DNA of 64,000 bases from Neostapfia colusana (GCA_030760725.1 JASWHV010000017.1:10208959-10272958), one strand, 5' to 3'. Counted from the first letter of the stretch, positions 53,354 to 64,000 are shown. Made by a program: numbers and translations. Notes: generated by a model from the sequence alone, not told the origin.

Positions 53354-54452
53354 TGTCGAAGTGTGCGATCGACACTTCCCCCGGGCCTGCACTGGGCAGC
53401 CCACGGAGGTTCTTTTTTCGAAGGGGCTAGTTCTTAGCGGAGAGCTTGCGCGGATGGACGAGTTAGTGAGAGCTTGACACGGGAAGTTTTACGTGGTTCA
53501 GGCCGCCGGAGCGTAAAACCCTACGTCCACGGCGAGCTATGGAGCTCGCTGTATTGCTTGCTGCTCAGGGCCGGGGGCCTGAGCTCGGGGGTGAGTTACA
53601 GCTTGAGAGTGTCTGGCTAGCGTATGAGTTGCAGAATGTGAACCCTTGCTATCGACGCCTACCCGAGCCTTTTATAGTCCAAGGCTCGGGCGGCTTACAA
53701 GGGAAGCCGGGACCTGACAGGTGGTCCTGGGGAGATTGTCTATTATCTACCGTATCTGTAGTTATGCCGGTGGTTGCCTCCGGTCGAAGGCTTCTGAGTC
53801 TTCCTTTTGCCGCCCTGCCCATGCCGTGCGCTAGTCGTAGTGGTTGATGACGGCGCATGCGGCATGAGATGTCTTGGCGCGGCGTTTATTACCTGTCAGG
53901 TTCTGACACCGCGCGCCAGTCTGTGATGCGACTGGACGCAACGGCACCTGACAGGCGCGTGCTCCGCGTTTCCGCGTCTTGGGAAGACGCGGGCCTTGAA
54001 TTCATTGTACGGGCAAGGTGAGGGGTGCCTTTACGCCCGCTGCCTACCGCCCGGGGGCAGGCAGCACCGTTCCTCCAGCCACGTGGCAGGTCCGGAACTC
54101 TTCTCTGAGGAGAGGGAGGTTCGGCCCCGCTGGACGCGTGGCGCCTTCGGACCTCTCTCCCGCGGAGGGGGAGGTCCGGCTTCTGCATGCCACGTGGCGG
54201 GCCCGGAGCTCACCTCTGAGGAGAGGGAGGTCCGGCCTCGCTGGACGCGTGGCGTCTTCGGACCTCTCTCCCGCGGAGGGGGAGGTCCGGCTTCTGTATG
54301 CCACGTGACGGGCCCGGAGCTCTCCTCTGAGGAGAGGGAGGTCCGGCCCCGCCAGACGCGTGGCGCCTTCGGAGCTCTCCCTGCGGAGAAGGGTGAGCAC
54401 CTTAGGCATTTTACCCTGTGCGCGGGGATACCCCATATCTCAGGTACCGACA
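53354..54452 (-). repeat. Element I 5' LTR (right copy)
   Basis: It has the same ends as the left copy and a minus-strand TATAAAAGGCTC near 53670. It is followed by the duplicated ACTAT at 54453-54457. Confidence 0.93.
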
Positions 54453-54548
54453 ACTATCCTTCTTGACATTTCATTTCTGAGGGTGTTGGTAGACGAAAAC
54501 TTAATTCTTTGACATAATTTAGTTGATACTACTGCAGAGTTAATCATA

Positions 54549-54745
54549 ATGAGCATAAAGATCCCGTTACGTAGAATCATAGTCAACAACAAGGATATTT
54601 GGAAGCTCAAAATACCTCTTAAGATTAAAATCTTGATGTGCTACTTGTTTAGAGGTGTTGCCTTAGCCAAATATAGCTTTACAAGAAGAAACTGACAAGG
54701 AAGTAAGCAATGTTATTTCTTTTTTGAGTACGAGAACATTTTAAA
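54549..54745 (+). pseudogene. LINE remnant: zf-RVT (reverse-transcriptase zinc-binding) fragment
   Basis: The plus strand encodes NNKDIWKLKIPLKIKILM, then RGVALAKYSFTRRN, a TGA, and QGSKQCYF. This follows the W-K-L-K-x-P-x-K-x-K-x-F and R-N-W-x-G-x-x-x-C pattern of the zf-RVT domain (PF13966) found at the end of plant LINE ORF2 proteins and their domesticated relatives. The TGA stands where the conserved Trp is expected. Only the fragment is recognisable; neither LINE ends nor a poly-A tail were identified. Confidence 0.65.
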
Positions 54746-55020
54746 AATAAAATAGGGCGGAGTTTTTCGATGGCACCTCAATTTGGTAAGTTGAGGGTGT
54801 CTGCAAATTAATAGTCACCTTTATTAACCAAAACATCTTAATAGTATCATGGGATAGACCTCAACCCCACCTTATTTAAATGGTGCGATTTTCAGGAATC
54901 AGGAGCATCATGAGATGCGTAACCATTTCAATAAACAACAATCATAACAATCTTTACATACTTGTGACACAAAAGCAAGGATATATAGGTAATCATAATT
55001 ATATATAGCATTACATATGG
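54746..55020. other. AT-rich intergenic sequence
   Basis: No gene or repeat recognised between the LINE remnant and the duplicated exon-like units. Confidence 0.5.
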
Positions 55021-55334
55021 ATCTCAATGACACAAAGTTTTTGAGCCACAAGATAGTCTTACACCTATTACATAGATCCAGGCACAAATGCTGAAACAAA
55101 AAGACCATATATGGTCACATGTAAACAAGTATCATTAAAAAACTCAATAGGTAAACGATTAATCGCACGCTCGAGCCACAATCTTTGTTCATTTCTTACA
55201 TTTTATGCACCAAATCAGGCTCATAATTAAAGGCACATCGACAAGTCACAGATACTGAAATAAAGAGACCATATATGGTCACATGTAAACAAGGATTATT
55301 AAGCCTCGATAGATAATCAATTAGTAGCACATCG
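55021..55334 (-). repeat. Decayed tandem copies of the response-regulator terminal exon region
   Basis: GAGCCACA recurs at about 55043, 55174 and 55335. The segment at about 55174-55262 aligns with the final exon and flank of the response-regulator gene (GAGCCACAATCTTTATTCATT, GGCTCAT.AT.AAAGGCACATC) but carries a stop within the exon frame. Two copies end in the 14-base perfect palindrome GACCATATATGGTC (55103-55116 and 55267-55280) followed by ACATGTAAACAAG. Confidence 0.65.
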
Positions 55335-55371
55335 GAGCCACAATCTTTATTCATTCCTCCCATTTTTAGCA

Positions 55372-56156
55372 TCAAATGAAGCTCATGATGAAAGGCACAT
55401 CATCAAGCCGCAGAGGCTGAAAGATGTAACCATCTGCTCCTGCATACATGCACCTACGAAAAAGTATTATTGTAACTTCATATTACAATATGTTATTATG
55501 TAAATGATTGATACTTATGTGTTTACTCACATTCTAACCACTTCTGGGCTTTCATCAAGAAAAACCATAACCACGGGAATACGATTCAGTCCAGGTGACT
55601 CCTGAGAAGAAAAACCGTTTAATTATTTAGGATAATATATTTAAAAATAGTTAGTGATGACTTGAACAAATTAGGTGATGATGCAAGTTAAAAGTTTGCT
55701 TTTTTCACATAAAAGTCACCTTCACTTCACATAGAAGTTCATAACCACTCATGCCACCAAGCGGCCCGTAAATAGTTAACATCAAATCCACATCGTTTCC
55801 CTATATTCAGAGTTTATGAAGACAAACATATCAAACACAACAAATATATAACCGCGATACTATAAAAATTGCATTACCCAAGATAATGGTTTCATAAACT
55901 AGATAAAATTATTGCTATACCTCATCAAGGAATGTCAGGGCCTGCTCTGCATTAGCCACAGAAGTCACTGAAAAGGAAATATATTAATCGTTGAAGGATA
56001 TGTAGATTTCTGAAATAGAAGATTAATTGCAAAATAAGTATGAAAAGTCGTAGCAACTATCATACCTCTGATGTTATAGTGCTCTAGGAACCTAGTTGAA
56101 ATTGCACGACCTACACAAGAATTGTCAACTACGAGCACATGAGGCGAAGTAGCCAT
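55372..56156 (-). CDS. Response-regulator receiver-like protein (five exons, 123 aa), pseudo-receiver
   Basis: Exons on the minus strand: 56066-56156, 55921-55967, 55720-55800, 55531-55601, 55372-55453. All four introns (77-120 bp) have GT...AG ends, and the joined frame is uninterrupted from MATSPHVLVVDNS to the TGA. Intron positions and sequence follow plant type-A cytokinin response regulators: GYELLCEVK, LNRIPVVM, AGADGYIF. Of the receiver active-site residues only the first Asp (D11) remains. The second acidic residue is Asn12, the phospho-acceptor position is Ile56 (in LTIYG), the Ser/Thr position is Phe87, and the Lys is Gln109. It therefore cannot be phosphorylated in the usual way; a dominant-interfering or structural role, or ongoing decay, are possible. 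The chain ends right after the last helix begins. Confidence 0.8.
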
Positions 56157-56237
56157 GATAACCACACAAGTTACAAACCTTGGATATAAGATTTTCTTGT
56201 ATTGTAATGTTGGTGAGAAAGAGCGAGGCTAGGGAAC

Positions 56238-56250
56238 AATTTATATAGTA
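56238..56250 (-). promoter_or_regulatory. TATA box of the response-regulator-like gene
   Basis: On the minus strand ACTATATAAATTG lies about 90 bases upstream of the start codon, a normal plant spacing for a short 5' leader. Confidence 0.6.
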
Positions 56251-56573
56251 ACATTGGTTCTGGAGTTGATATCTTTTAGATACAAAATCAATGAACCGTA
56301 GCTATAACAGATTGCCATATCTTTCCAACATGGCAGATAAACACTAGCAAGAGCAGTGTTCCATTTTTATTACAAAGACGTCAAATTATTAGTAGCCAGA
56401 GCAGCCTGTCATATCATCCCAACACGACACATGATCGTATCCTGGGTACATTGAGCATAACAGAGATATGCGTGATTGGTAGACACACAAATATGCTGCT
56501 ATCTTATTTTTTGTTCTGGTTGTATCCACAACAAACTCCGATTTTCATTCATTAATTGATAGGAAGGCACGTG
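56238..56573. repeat. Direct duplication, copy 1 (promoter side of the response-regulator-like gene)
   Basis: This segment is repeated at about 56975-57346 with roughly 75-80% similarity by eye. Shared anchors include AGTTGATATCTT, GAACC(G/A)TAGCTATAACAGAT, GTAGCCAGAGCA.CCTGTCATATCAT and AATTGATAGGAAGGCA. It includes the TATA region of the gene. Confidence 0.75.
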
Positions 56574-56974
56574 GGTTATTGATGCAAATGATGGCCCATG
56601 GGCTTAAGTTTTAAAATATTTTGATGGACTAACGATTCTCTTTAAACTGAAGGCCACATGATTCTGGTCAAGCTAAGAAATTTTGATTAAGGGAAATTTT
56701 TAATTATGCATTTGCATTTCAGGTGATTTTCATAAAAACCCACCTGCAAGTACTTTCATTCCCATCTAACACTTATAAGTTTCATTTAGTCCTCATACAT
56801 TGTGGTCGCATGTCCTGTCTGACCAATGATTTTTCGCTTTGTTGGTTATAATGAGATGAAATTAGTTCATGCATCATCTATATAAATGGTAGTTACGCCA
56901 CATTGAAGTATCCAGATCAATGTTGACAATATACAAGAGATACGTTCACGGGTCAAACTTGTGAACCGGTGAAT
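56574..56974. other. Sequence between the two direct repeats
   Basis: AT-rich, with no coding region recognised. I looked for a second receiver-domain exon 1 downstream (minus strand) of repeat copy 2 and did not find one. Confidence 0.5.
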
Positions 56975-57346
56975 GAAAACTATATAAAACTTTGGTTGTG
57001 AAGTTGATATCTTATAGATACAAAAACAATGAACCATAGCTATAACAGATCGCCATATTCTTGCAACGTGATAGATAAACACTGGACAGAACAATCTACT
57101 CTTTTTAATACCAGATGGTAAATGATCGGTAGCCAGAGCAACCTGTCATATCATCTCGACGTGACACGTGATCATATCTCGGGTACATTAAACATAGTAT
57201 AGATATGTGTGACTAATAGATGGTATATATGTGTATTTATTCAATTAATTGTAGTAGACACAAAAATATGCGTTTACCTTATTTTTGTGTTCTTGTTGTA
57301 CCCACAAGAACTCTGGCTGTTATTTATTAATTGATAGGAAGGCATG
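56975..57346. repeat. Direct duplication, copy 2
   Basis: The counterpart of 56238-56573, including a TATATAG-type box on the minus strand near 56990. It has short gains (for example near 57200-57250) relative to copy 1. Confidence 0.75.
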
Positions 57347-57818
57347 TTGGATTGAGAATCTCACCTACGACACTAATCTTTTGGGTTAAGGTGACACATG
57401 ACATTGGTTGTGGGAGATGGTTGGACCAATTTAAATGTAGAGAGAGTTCCCATCTCTTGTGCTAGATTTTTTAGTACAATAAGGATCCCTCCTAGTTGGG
57501 CCAACGACTCTTGGTATGGGCTAACTGTGTATCAAAGCTAGACCAATGATCTTGACCAGTGGGTGTGAGGCCCATGAAATTGGATGTGTCCTGTGGGAGT
57601 GTGAGAGGTCGATCAACCATCGGGAGATGCTAATGTGACGGGGAGCATTATTGGGAATAGTACCATATTGATTGAGGGAAGAGGGGTGAACCAACTTAAA
57701 AGTGAGTAGATCCAACCTCTCTGGCCAGCTTTTGGATGTAACAATGATTTTTCCTGGTTGAGATAACAACTTGTGGCACAGACCAACACTGGTCGGGTTT
57801 ACGTGAATAGCAGACCCG
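57347..57818. repeat. Degenerate repeated sequence, possible LTR/TRIM remnant
   Basis: TGTTGGATTGAGAATCTCACC near 57345 followed by TTTTGGGTTAAG resembles the start of small LTR-type repeats. The part at about 57405-57530 is weakly repeated at about 57680-57800 (GGACCAA.TT.AA, ACAAT.AGGAT, GTTG.GCCAACGACT). The assignment is tentative; no coding capacity. Confidence 0.35.
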
Positions 57819-58750
57819 TGTGAAAGCCCACTTTTACACCTGTGGTTTAGTACAAAAATTTAAGGAGATTCAAATTTCCCAAACTCATTTGCAGCTAGCC
57901 ATACACATATGTCACTAGTGCAAATTCAAATCTGAACTCTTCCTCAAAGTTTGTGAAATTGCATATTGGAGTTCACCAATGTGTTCACCACATTTGAATT
58001 ATCACCTCCGCCAAAATTCATAAATTTTGGACTTTGGTTGCTATGTATTTGAATCAATTAAAGAGGAGGGATTTAAATCCGAATTCAAATTCAAATGTCC
58101 AAATGCAATTCAAATTCCACCATCCAAAACTGAATTCATTTGAATTCAAATTGAGTCTATGACTTTGGGAGTAAGTATAGACTTTAATTTAGAGTGGAGG
58201 ATGAAAAGATCAGCAGCAAATTTGGAAATATTTAGGTGGGATGGGACCCACATGTAAGTGACCAAATTTCACAGCCGACTTCAGCTCGGCCTCGCAATTT
58301 CTCTCAGCCGATCGCCGCTTGGACACGTGAAATCCACCTCGCCCGATCGCTCCACCTCACAGTAGATTTTTGCCTCCAGAGTCAACAAAACCGCCTGCCT
58401 CGGCCGTCCTCATCGCCTCTGAGCTGGGTTCTTCACTGCACACGCGTTGTTCCTCCGTTTCAGTCGCGAGCTCTCTGCCGCCCTCCACTGCTCACCGACG
58501 ACCGGTCAATCCGCCAACTTTCATGCATGACTTCCAAAGAATAAAGGTGCACCCGTGTCCACTGAAACCGTAGGTGAAAGCCTCGTTCCATTTCATGCCG
58601 TGTTGAGCAAGTATTGCTCGTTTTCCTTCACAGTGTACATAAAGGGTAGAGCCCGATCATCGGCGGAATTCTCCTTTGACGCATGAGGGGACCCCGGCCC
58701 ATATCACGGGGCCGTGCCGCTCACCCCGGAATCGCATTGGGTGGTGCCGT
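57819..58750 (+). repeat. Probable LTR fragment of a Tekay-type element, plus strand
   Basis: Begins TGTGAAAGCCCACTTTTACA. It runs through an AT-rich, ATTCAAATT-rich part into GGGACCCACATGTAAGTG and then a GC-rich part near 58260-58580. That order (TGT start, ATTCAAATT stretches, GGGACCCACATG, GC-rich) parallels the 5' third of G's LTR. The right limit is not defined; element J follows. The GC-rich part contains a short open frame, probably not a gene. Confidence 0.45.
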
Positions 58751-61700
58751 GTTATGCGGCACCCAACAGCACACATATAAGGAAAACTGTATTATATAAA
58801 TCAAAAGCGGAAGTTTACAAAGGTTCTTTGTAAATAATTTACATAAAATAGCTACAGCAGAAGTCTATAAACCGCTCATGTTGAATAACTAATGAGCACT
58901 CGAGAAGAGGTCCAGCCCGCGGACTACTCTCGCTGGCAACACAAAGACATTGCAGCGGCTGGGTTCTCCATGTGTTACATGACTCGGAAGTCTCCGAGTC
59001 TCACCGGACAACCTTCTTCATAAGCGTCTATGTTAGCCTGCAAAACCACTCATATAGAAAGAGTGAGCACAAAGGCTCAGCAAGACTTAACCGTCTCTCC
59101 TAAAACATGCAACTCTACATTAAGATACTTAAGACATAAACACACAAGTTGCATAAAGACTCGCCTACATGTTCATCCTTAACTTTCAGATTTTAGCCAT
59201 CACAGCAGTGCCCTTGCGCCCAGCAACATTGAAACTCCACAATCAAACAAGAAACGCTTCATTCCATTGTTACTTGTCCCAAGGTGGAAATTAACTTTTG
59301 TTTGCTCTATCTCTACTTCAAACAAGGTTTTCATGCAATTCCAATTATGATAGCAGCAATTAAAACTTTACAAACTGTTCTCACACAACTTGATTATTAC
59401 GTCACAGCGCAGTGAGCAAGTGGTACTCATAACCGTGAGGGACGGTGATTCGAATCAAACACTGCCCGGATAACTCGACACATACGCCCGTCTCTAAAGA
59501 CCCAAATCTGGCGTCCTTCATTACGTCGTATGTGGCAACGTTTCGCAGGACACCCGACTGTAGAACCGGTCGCGCTGTCTCAGGCTCATAGGTCTAACGA
59601 GATGATGTGGTATGCCTCTACAATCTAGTTAACCTGGTACATTGGTTTCTTGGGGCCCATATAGCTGTAAGCATCCGGTACACAACTCAATACTTGCTCC
59701 CAGGGCAGCACACGAGAACGGTCCTTAACCGACACAGGCAGAGCTACTCGACCAAGACATCGTCTTGTCGCTGCCTACACTCTCTGCCCGGTCTCATCTT
59801 TGGAAACTTAAACTTTAGTTTGCCTCTTTAAATCATACCCGGGTGATCCCGAATTATAACTCGCGAGTAGATTCCAGCTACTCAACTTCTACCAGATGCC
59901 GTAGCCTATTTAGCACGACATTATTCTACAGCGGGGATACATCTTCTACCCTTGACTCGAGGGTTTCTTTGGTCATGCATTTGGAGTATAAAACATCCCT
60001 GACCTAATGCACATACAAACTCTAAACCATAATTGTGAACAAAGTAAAAACTTTATAAAACAACTTAAATGCAAACCGGACTTGCCTTGGTTGTGCAGGT
60101 GATTAAGTATCTATTCAGTTAGTGATGATGACTTGAGGCATGATCACTCGATCACCGCATCTTTGAAATACCACTTCACTTCCTTCACAAGTCTTCACGT
60201 ATAGGCTACACTGGTGCTAGTGGTTTGGGTTTGGGTTAAGCAACATCATCAAGTGATAAGTGCATTTCATCACTTGTGTGTTACTCATCAAAGAGGTTAA
60301 ACAGGACAGTACTGATCCAGAGATCCAATGGATTTGAAAATTTTCTTGTGAGTTCCATGTCACAAGAAAGTAATCTGGACCAAAATTTAGAATTTTTCAA
60401 TGAGTAGATCACTCTGAACAATTCCCTAAGCATTTAGGCAAAAAGGAATTAATTCTAAATAAATTTGCACTTTCATGCAAATTCAAGTGAACAAATATTT
60501 CAAACATAGCTCAAGGAGCATGCATGAATTTTTCTAGGATTTTTGGAGCTAAGAATTTCCCAGAACTGAATTTCCAAGTTTTCTGAAAATGTTTCTGTAT
60601 TCATTTGAACACAGAACCTTGAAATCAGAATTCTCCTGACCAAAATAACTCCAAATGAGCTGAAATTTTTATAGTGATTCACTAACCTCCTAAAGAATAT
60701 TCTGGGGAAAATTTAAGGATTTTTGGACGAAACAAACTCCCTCTATAATTCTTTTGCTTAAAATATTTAAAGAAATTTCCAGAATTAAATAATGACTTTA
60801 TACAAATTGGGTCGCATATTTGGATAGAGTTTTTCAATCTGAATTTAACCCAATTTGAATCACTAAATTTGGAGCTTCCTAGCAAAAGTTATGAGGTTCT
60901 AAAGTTTGGGGAATTTCTGGAATTCAAATTAACCTGAAAAAGTTCAAATCCCTGACAGTGGGACCCGGGGGTGACGTGGCGCCTTCTCATGCATCGACAC
61001 ACGAGGCCACAGGGTTTTCCCTGCACAGCCACAAACTGATCCGGTGCAACAGAGAATCCCGGTTCTCCGGACAGAAGCTGACATGTGGGTCCTCCCCCTC
61101 TTCGTCTACCTCTAGCCCCCCGCGCTCCCGCACCACCGAGCTCGCCGGGAGGGGGTTCCCATGCCCCGAACTCACTACTTTTCGCTGCCTCTACGTAATT
61201 TCGTGCGGGGAACACGTTGCTGGCCTTTCCTCGGACCGAAGATGGCCGGAACCCTAGGTGCGACGGCGACCGTGGCTGCGGCATGTCCGGTGACGTAGCT
61301 AGGGCGCTGTGCTGCACCAAACACGTCGTCGTTTGCTCGTACAGCACCACTGTGCTGAGGAGAACACGGATCTAACTGTCGATCTCGCTGAAACTCAGCG
61401 GAAGTATGACCTCACCGTCGGGCTAGGTCAAAAATCCGGCGAAATTCAAAAACTCGATGAACAGCGGCTCAGCTCAACGGTTCTCGGTGATTTTTAATCC
61501 TCTGAGCTCACGCGGACATCTAGAAGTAGGTTGCTAGGCTATGTGTTGAGTGGTGCAACGTGTGAGATGAATTTGCCGAGTTTCTCCACTCGGTTATTAT
61601 TGCATGTCGGCGGCAAAAGCAAAATTCCGGCGAGCCCAGTTCGTGACAAGCTTCAAGGGTTGCGGGGAAGACAGAAGAGGTCTATGCAAACCTTTTTGCT

Positions 61701-62666
61701 TTTGCAGCTCGGTGGGAGAAGCTCTGTGGCGGCCGGGTGACGTGTTCTTGTCGCGGCGACTTCCCTCGGCGCTGTGGAGGAAGATGAGCTCGACGCCGGG
61801 GTTCCCGTGGAGCTAGCGCCTGTTTCTTGCGTCGGTCACGTTAAGGGGGGTCTGGCAATGCTGTGGAGAGGCTCAGCTCGGCGTGCAACCCGTCGGGCTG
61901 GCCGGGCGCCGGTGGACCGGAGTGGCAGTTTGTCAGAGGCCGGAATGCTCGTGAGAGGAGTAAGAAGCGTAGGAGCTCGGGTGGCGGTCGAAGAACACAC
62001 TTTGCCGAGTGCTGGCGGCTGGAAAAATCTTATCGGCACTGAGGCGGTTCGGCAGACGCTCGGGAGGTGGCGGCAGCGCTTGCCTCAGTGGCGCTCCTCT
62101 GTTGCACAGCGACTTCAAGTGGAAAATCCAGAGAACAGAGAAGATTTCCTTCGGTTGTAAGTCTTCCCCTCTCCATGACAAATGGGTCCCACTGCTTTTC
62201 TCCCTCCAAAATATCTCCAATTCGGCACATTAAGAATTTCAGTCATGAGAGCTGCAATTCGAAAGCCATTTCAAAAAATTGACAAGGTGTACTTCAGTAT
62301 CAAATTTGAATTCAAATTTCAATGAAATTCACAAGCCTCTTTGATATACATATCAAAGTACCTCCAAATTTTCTCAAAATTTGTCTTCCTCATAATTTGG
62401 ACCTGAGGAATTCAGATATGGATTCAAACTTTTAATTTGGCGGCTACAAAGGGGAGGGTTACAACCACAGTTTGCATCCTTCATTTAAAATTGCTACGTT
62501 TGCATTCAAATGAATATTTGAATTCAAAGTGGACTTTAAATTGTGTGCTTGCACATGACAACATTCCCCTATGTAGAAAAGTTTTTGCAAGATCCAAATT
62601 CTTGAATTTGACTCAACTTTATTCATTATTCAAGTCTTGCCTTTATAAGTTTTTGGGACTTTTACA
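58751..62666 (-). repeat. Element J 3' LTR (Tekay-like, about 3.9 kb; left end approximate)
   Basis: Read on the minus strand it starts TGTAAAAGTCCC directly after the polypurine tract at 62667, and it extends left. The left limit is uncertain; the TGTTATGCGGCACCC near 58752 is a candidate terminus. It contains a GC-rich section (60950-62160) and AT-rich sections in the reverse order of G's LTR, which fits the orientation. Short open frames inside it do not look like genes. Confidence 0.6.
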
Positions 62667-62682
62667 TTCCCCCCCCCCTTAA
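62667..62682 (-). promoter_or_regulatory. Element J polypurine tract
   Basis: On the minus strand AAGGGGGGGGGGAA (ten G) follows CGGGGACGAGATTC, the same arrangement as before G's 3' LTR. Confidence 0.75.
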
Positions 62683-62699
62683 AAAGAATCTCGTCCCCG

Positions 62700-64000
62700 A
62701 GATTCACAACTAGAACAATGTAGGGAGGACAACTATCGGACATATGTCTCTAATAACTCCGGATGATTGTGTTGCAAATACTCCTCGCTTTCCCATGTAG
62801 CTTTATCGGATGTGTGATTTTCTCATAGCACCTTGAAAAATTGCAACGTCCGACTTTTGGTATCGCGAGTCTTTTCATCAATTATCCGAGTTGGATGCTC
62901 AATATAAATGAGGTCCGACTTCAAATCTGTTATGCCTCCCGTGAGAATCTCCGTTGTAACTTTCAAACACTTCAGCAACTAAGATATGTGGAAGACGTTA
63001 TGAACTCCGGCTAAGACTGCCGGTAACTCCAAACGGTATGCCATGGGTCCACATCTTTTGGTGAAGGGACCGATAAAACGCGGAGCTAACTTCCCTTTCA
63101 CTCCAAATTGGTGAATTCCCTTCATAGGAGATACGCGGAGATATACGTGATCTCCAATTTGAAAGTCCAGAGGATGACGTCTCTTATCGGCATAGCTCTT
63201 CTATCTAGACTTAGCGGCTTTAAGGTTTGCTTGAATAAGCCTTACTCGCTCTTCTACTTCTTTTACGAGATCAATCTCGTAAATAACTCTCTCGCTAGAT
63301 TCACACCAGTTCAAGGGTTTGCGGCACTTTCGACCGTAGAGAGCTTCATCAGGTGATATTTTTATGCTCGTTTGATAACCGTTGTTGTACGAGAACTCCA
63401 CCAATGGTAAGTGATCATCCCAGTTCTTACCATGGTGGATGGCACACGCCCTTAGCATATCTTCAAGTATTTGATTCACCCTCTCAGTTTTCCCGTCGGT
63501 TTGAGGGTGATACGCGGAGCTTCGAATCAATTTGGTTCCCAAGGATGTGTGTAGCTGCTCCCAGAAACAGGCTACGAACAGCGGTCCTCTGTCGGACACA
63601 ATGGCACAGGGAACTCAATGTAAGCACAAGATTCGTGCTATGTATAACTCCGCATACTGCTTGGAGATGTATCTAGTATGCACGGGGATGAAGCGTACTG
63701 ATTTGGTTAACCGGTCAACGATTACCCAAATCAAATCATGGTGGTGGGAGGTCATCAGTAACCCGACAATGAAATCCATACTCAAATCTTCCCACTTCCA
63801 TACCGGTATTTGCAGTGGTTGCAGCAGGCCCAACTTCTTCACATGGTCGGCCTTAACTATTCGACACGTATCACATTCTAAAACGTATTTTGTAACTTCA
63901 CGTTTTATACGTGTCCACTAAAACTTCTTCTAGAGGTCTTGGTACATTTTATTGCTGCCCGGATTTATGGAAAATTTGGACAAATGAGCTTCATCCAAAA
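62700..64000 (-). pseudogene. pol: Element J pol: integrase core and chromodomain, decayed, continues beyond window
   Basis: Reading leftward the minus strand encodes an integrase core (WKWEDLSMDFIVGL, VSDRGPLF, SSAYHPQTDGKTERVNQILED), then EFSYNNGYQTS and EALYGRKCRKPL. The GPF/Y-like region follows, and then a chromodomain-like end (IDEKTRDTKSRTLQFFKVL, a stop, ENHTSDKATWESEEYLQ). At least three in-frame stops are present: TGA near 63615, TAG near 63200 and one in the chromodomain. Upstream frames near 63843-64000 are also broken. The motif set matches the chromovirus (Tekay-like) type seen in G, but it is a diverged, dead copy. Confidence 0.8.

Larger units (their letters stand above)
46389..54452 (-). 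mobile_element. Element I: second gag-only Tat-type element with antisense ORF (8064 bp)
   Basis: It has the same architecture as A: LTRs at 46389-47476 and 53354-54452, minus orientation, gag next to the 5' LTR, no protease to integrase, and an antisense ORF next to the 3' LTR. The duplicated target is ACTAT (46384-46388 and 54453-54457). The LTRs differ at about twenty positions plus an 11-base loss in the left copy. Both gag and the antisense ORF carry stop codons, so this copy is inactive. Confidence 0.93.

Noticed and set aside
58236..58573. About 100-residue open frames as a possible exon
   Set aside because: GC-rich leader-like sequence within a probable LTR fragment, no recognisable domain and no splice context.
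60958..62160. Several 60-150-codon frames on both strands in the GC-rich part of element J's LTR
   Set aside because: They are mutually overlapping, lack any family pattern, and lie in the position of the GC-rich section of a Tekay-type LTR.

Overview
This window is a repeat-dense stretch of a grass (Poaceae) nuclear genome, probably a large-genome member. The evidence is the set of element lineages (Tat-type and Tekay-type Ty3/gypsy retrotransposons with grass-style primer sites), very GC-rich LTRs, an intron-containing plant response-regulator gene, and a nested insertion layout. Nearly everything from 1 to 54452 is LTR retrotransposon; exact 5-bp target-site duplications (TSDs) allow the nesting to be worked out.

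Layout, left to right. The outermost host is element E, a minus-strand Tat-type element whose pieces lie between 11066 and 46383 and which has lost its left end to the window edge. E has been hit by at least six elements: B (plus strand; 3' end 9489-11065, itself interrupted by A at 1420-9488); solo LTR F (11112-12044); solo LTR D (14328-15477); C (15937-23064); the large, young, intact Tekay-type chromovirus G (26794-39284), inserted in E's 5' LTR; and H (39575-46370), inserted 8 bp from the end of the same LTR. Element I (46389-54452), a sister of A, lies 5 bp beyond E.

The Tat-type elements differ mainly in what they have lost and carry. A and I keep only gag plus a long antisense ORF for a 576-residue nuclear-type coiled-coil protein. 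B carries an antisense ORF with a PF04195-like ('putative gypsy type transposon') region followed by the same NLS/proline-rich segment that begins the A/I protein. C lacks everything between its 5' LTR and the middle of the RT. H fuses gag to RNase H and carries a 3' tandem-repeat array of about ten copies.

G has two 3.3-kb LTRs that are almost identical, an iMet primer site, an extra 259-residue ORF0 upstream of gag, and one uninterrupted 1489-residue gag-pol with a chromodomain. ORF0 starts with a sequence that matches the histone H3 tail in exact register around K9. Gag starts with a histone H4/H2A-like AGRGKG. Both start codons directly follow splice-acceptor-like AGs, and a strong donor-like site lies in the LTR.

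From 54458 to about 58750 the sequence is lower-copy and AT-rich. It holds a decayed LINE zinc-finger (zf-RVT) fragment and a complete five-exon minus-strand gene for a 123-residue response-regulator receiver protein that has lost its phospho-acceptor Asp, Ser/Thr and Lys. It also holds duplicated fragments of that locus and a probable LTR fragment. From about 58750 to the end lies the 3' LTR and decayed integrase/chromodomain end of another minus-strand Tekay-like element, J. The only apparently intact coding units are ORF0 and gag-pol of G, the antisense ORF of A, the integrase reading frame of C, and the response-regulator-like gene.
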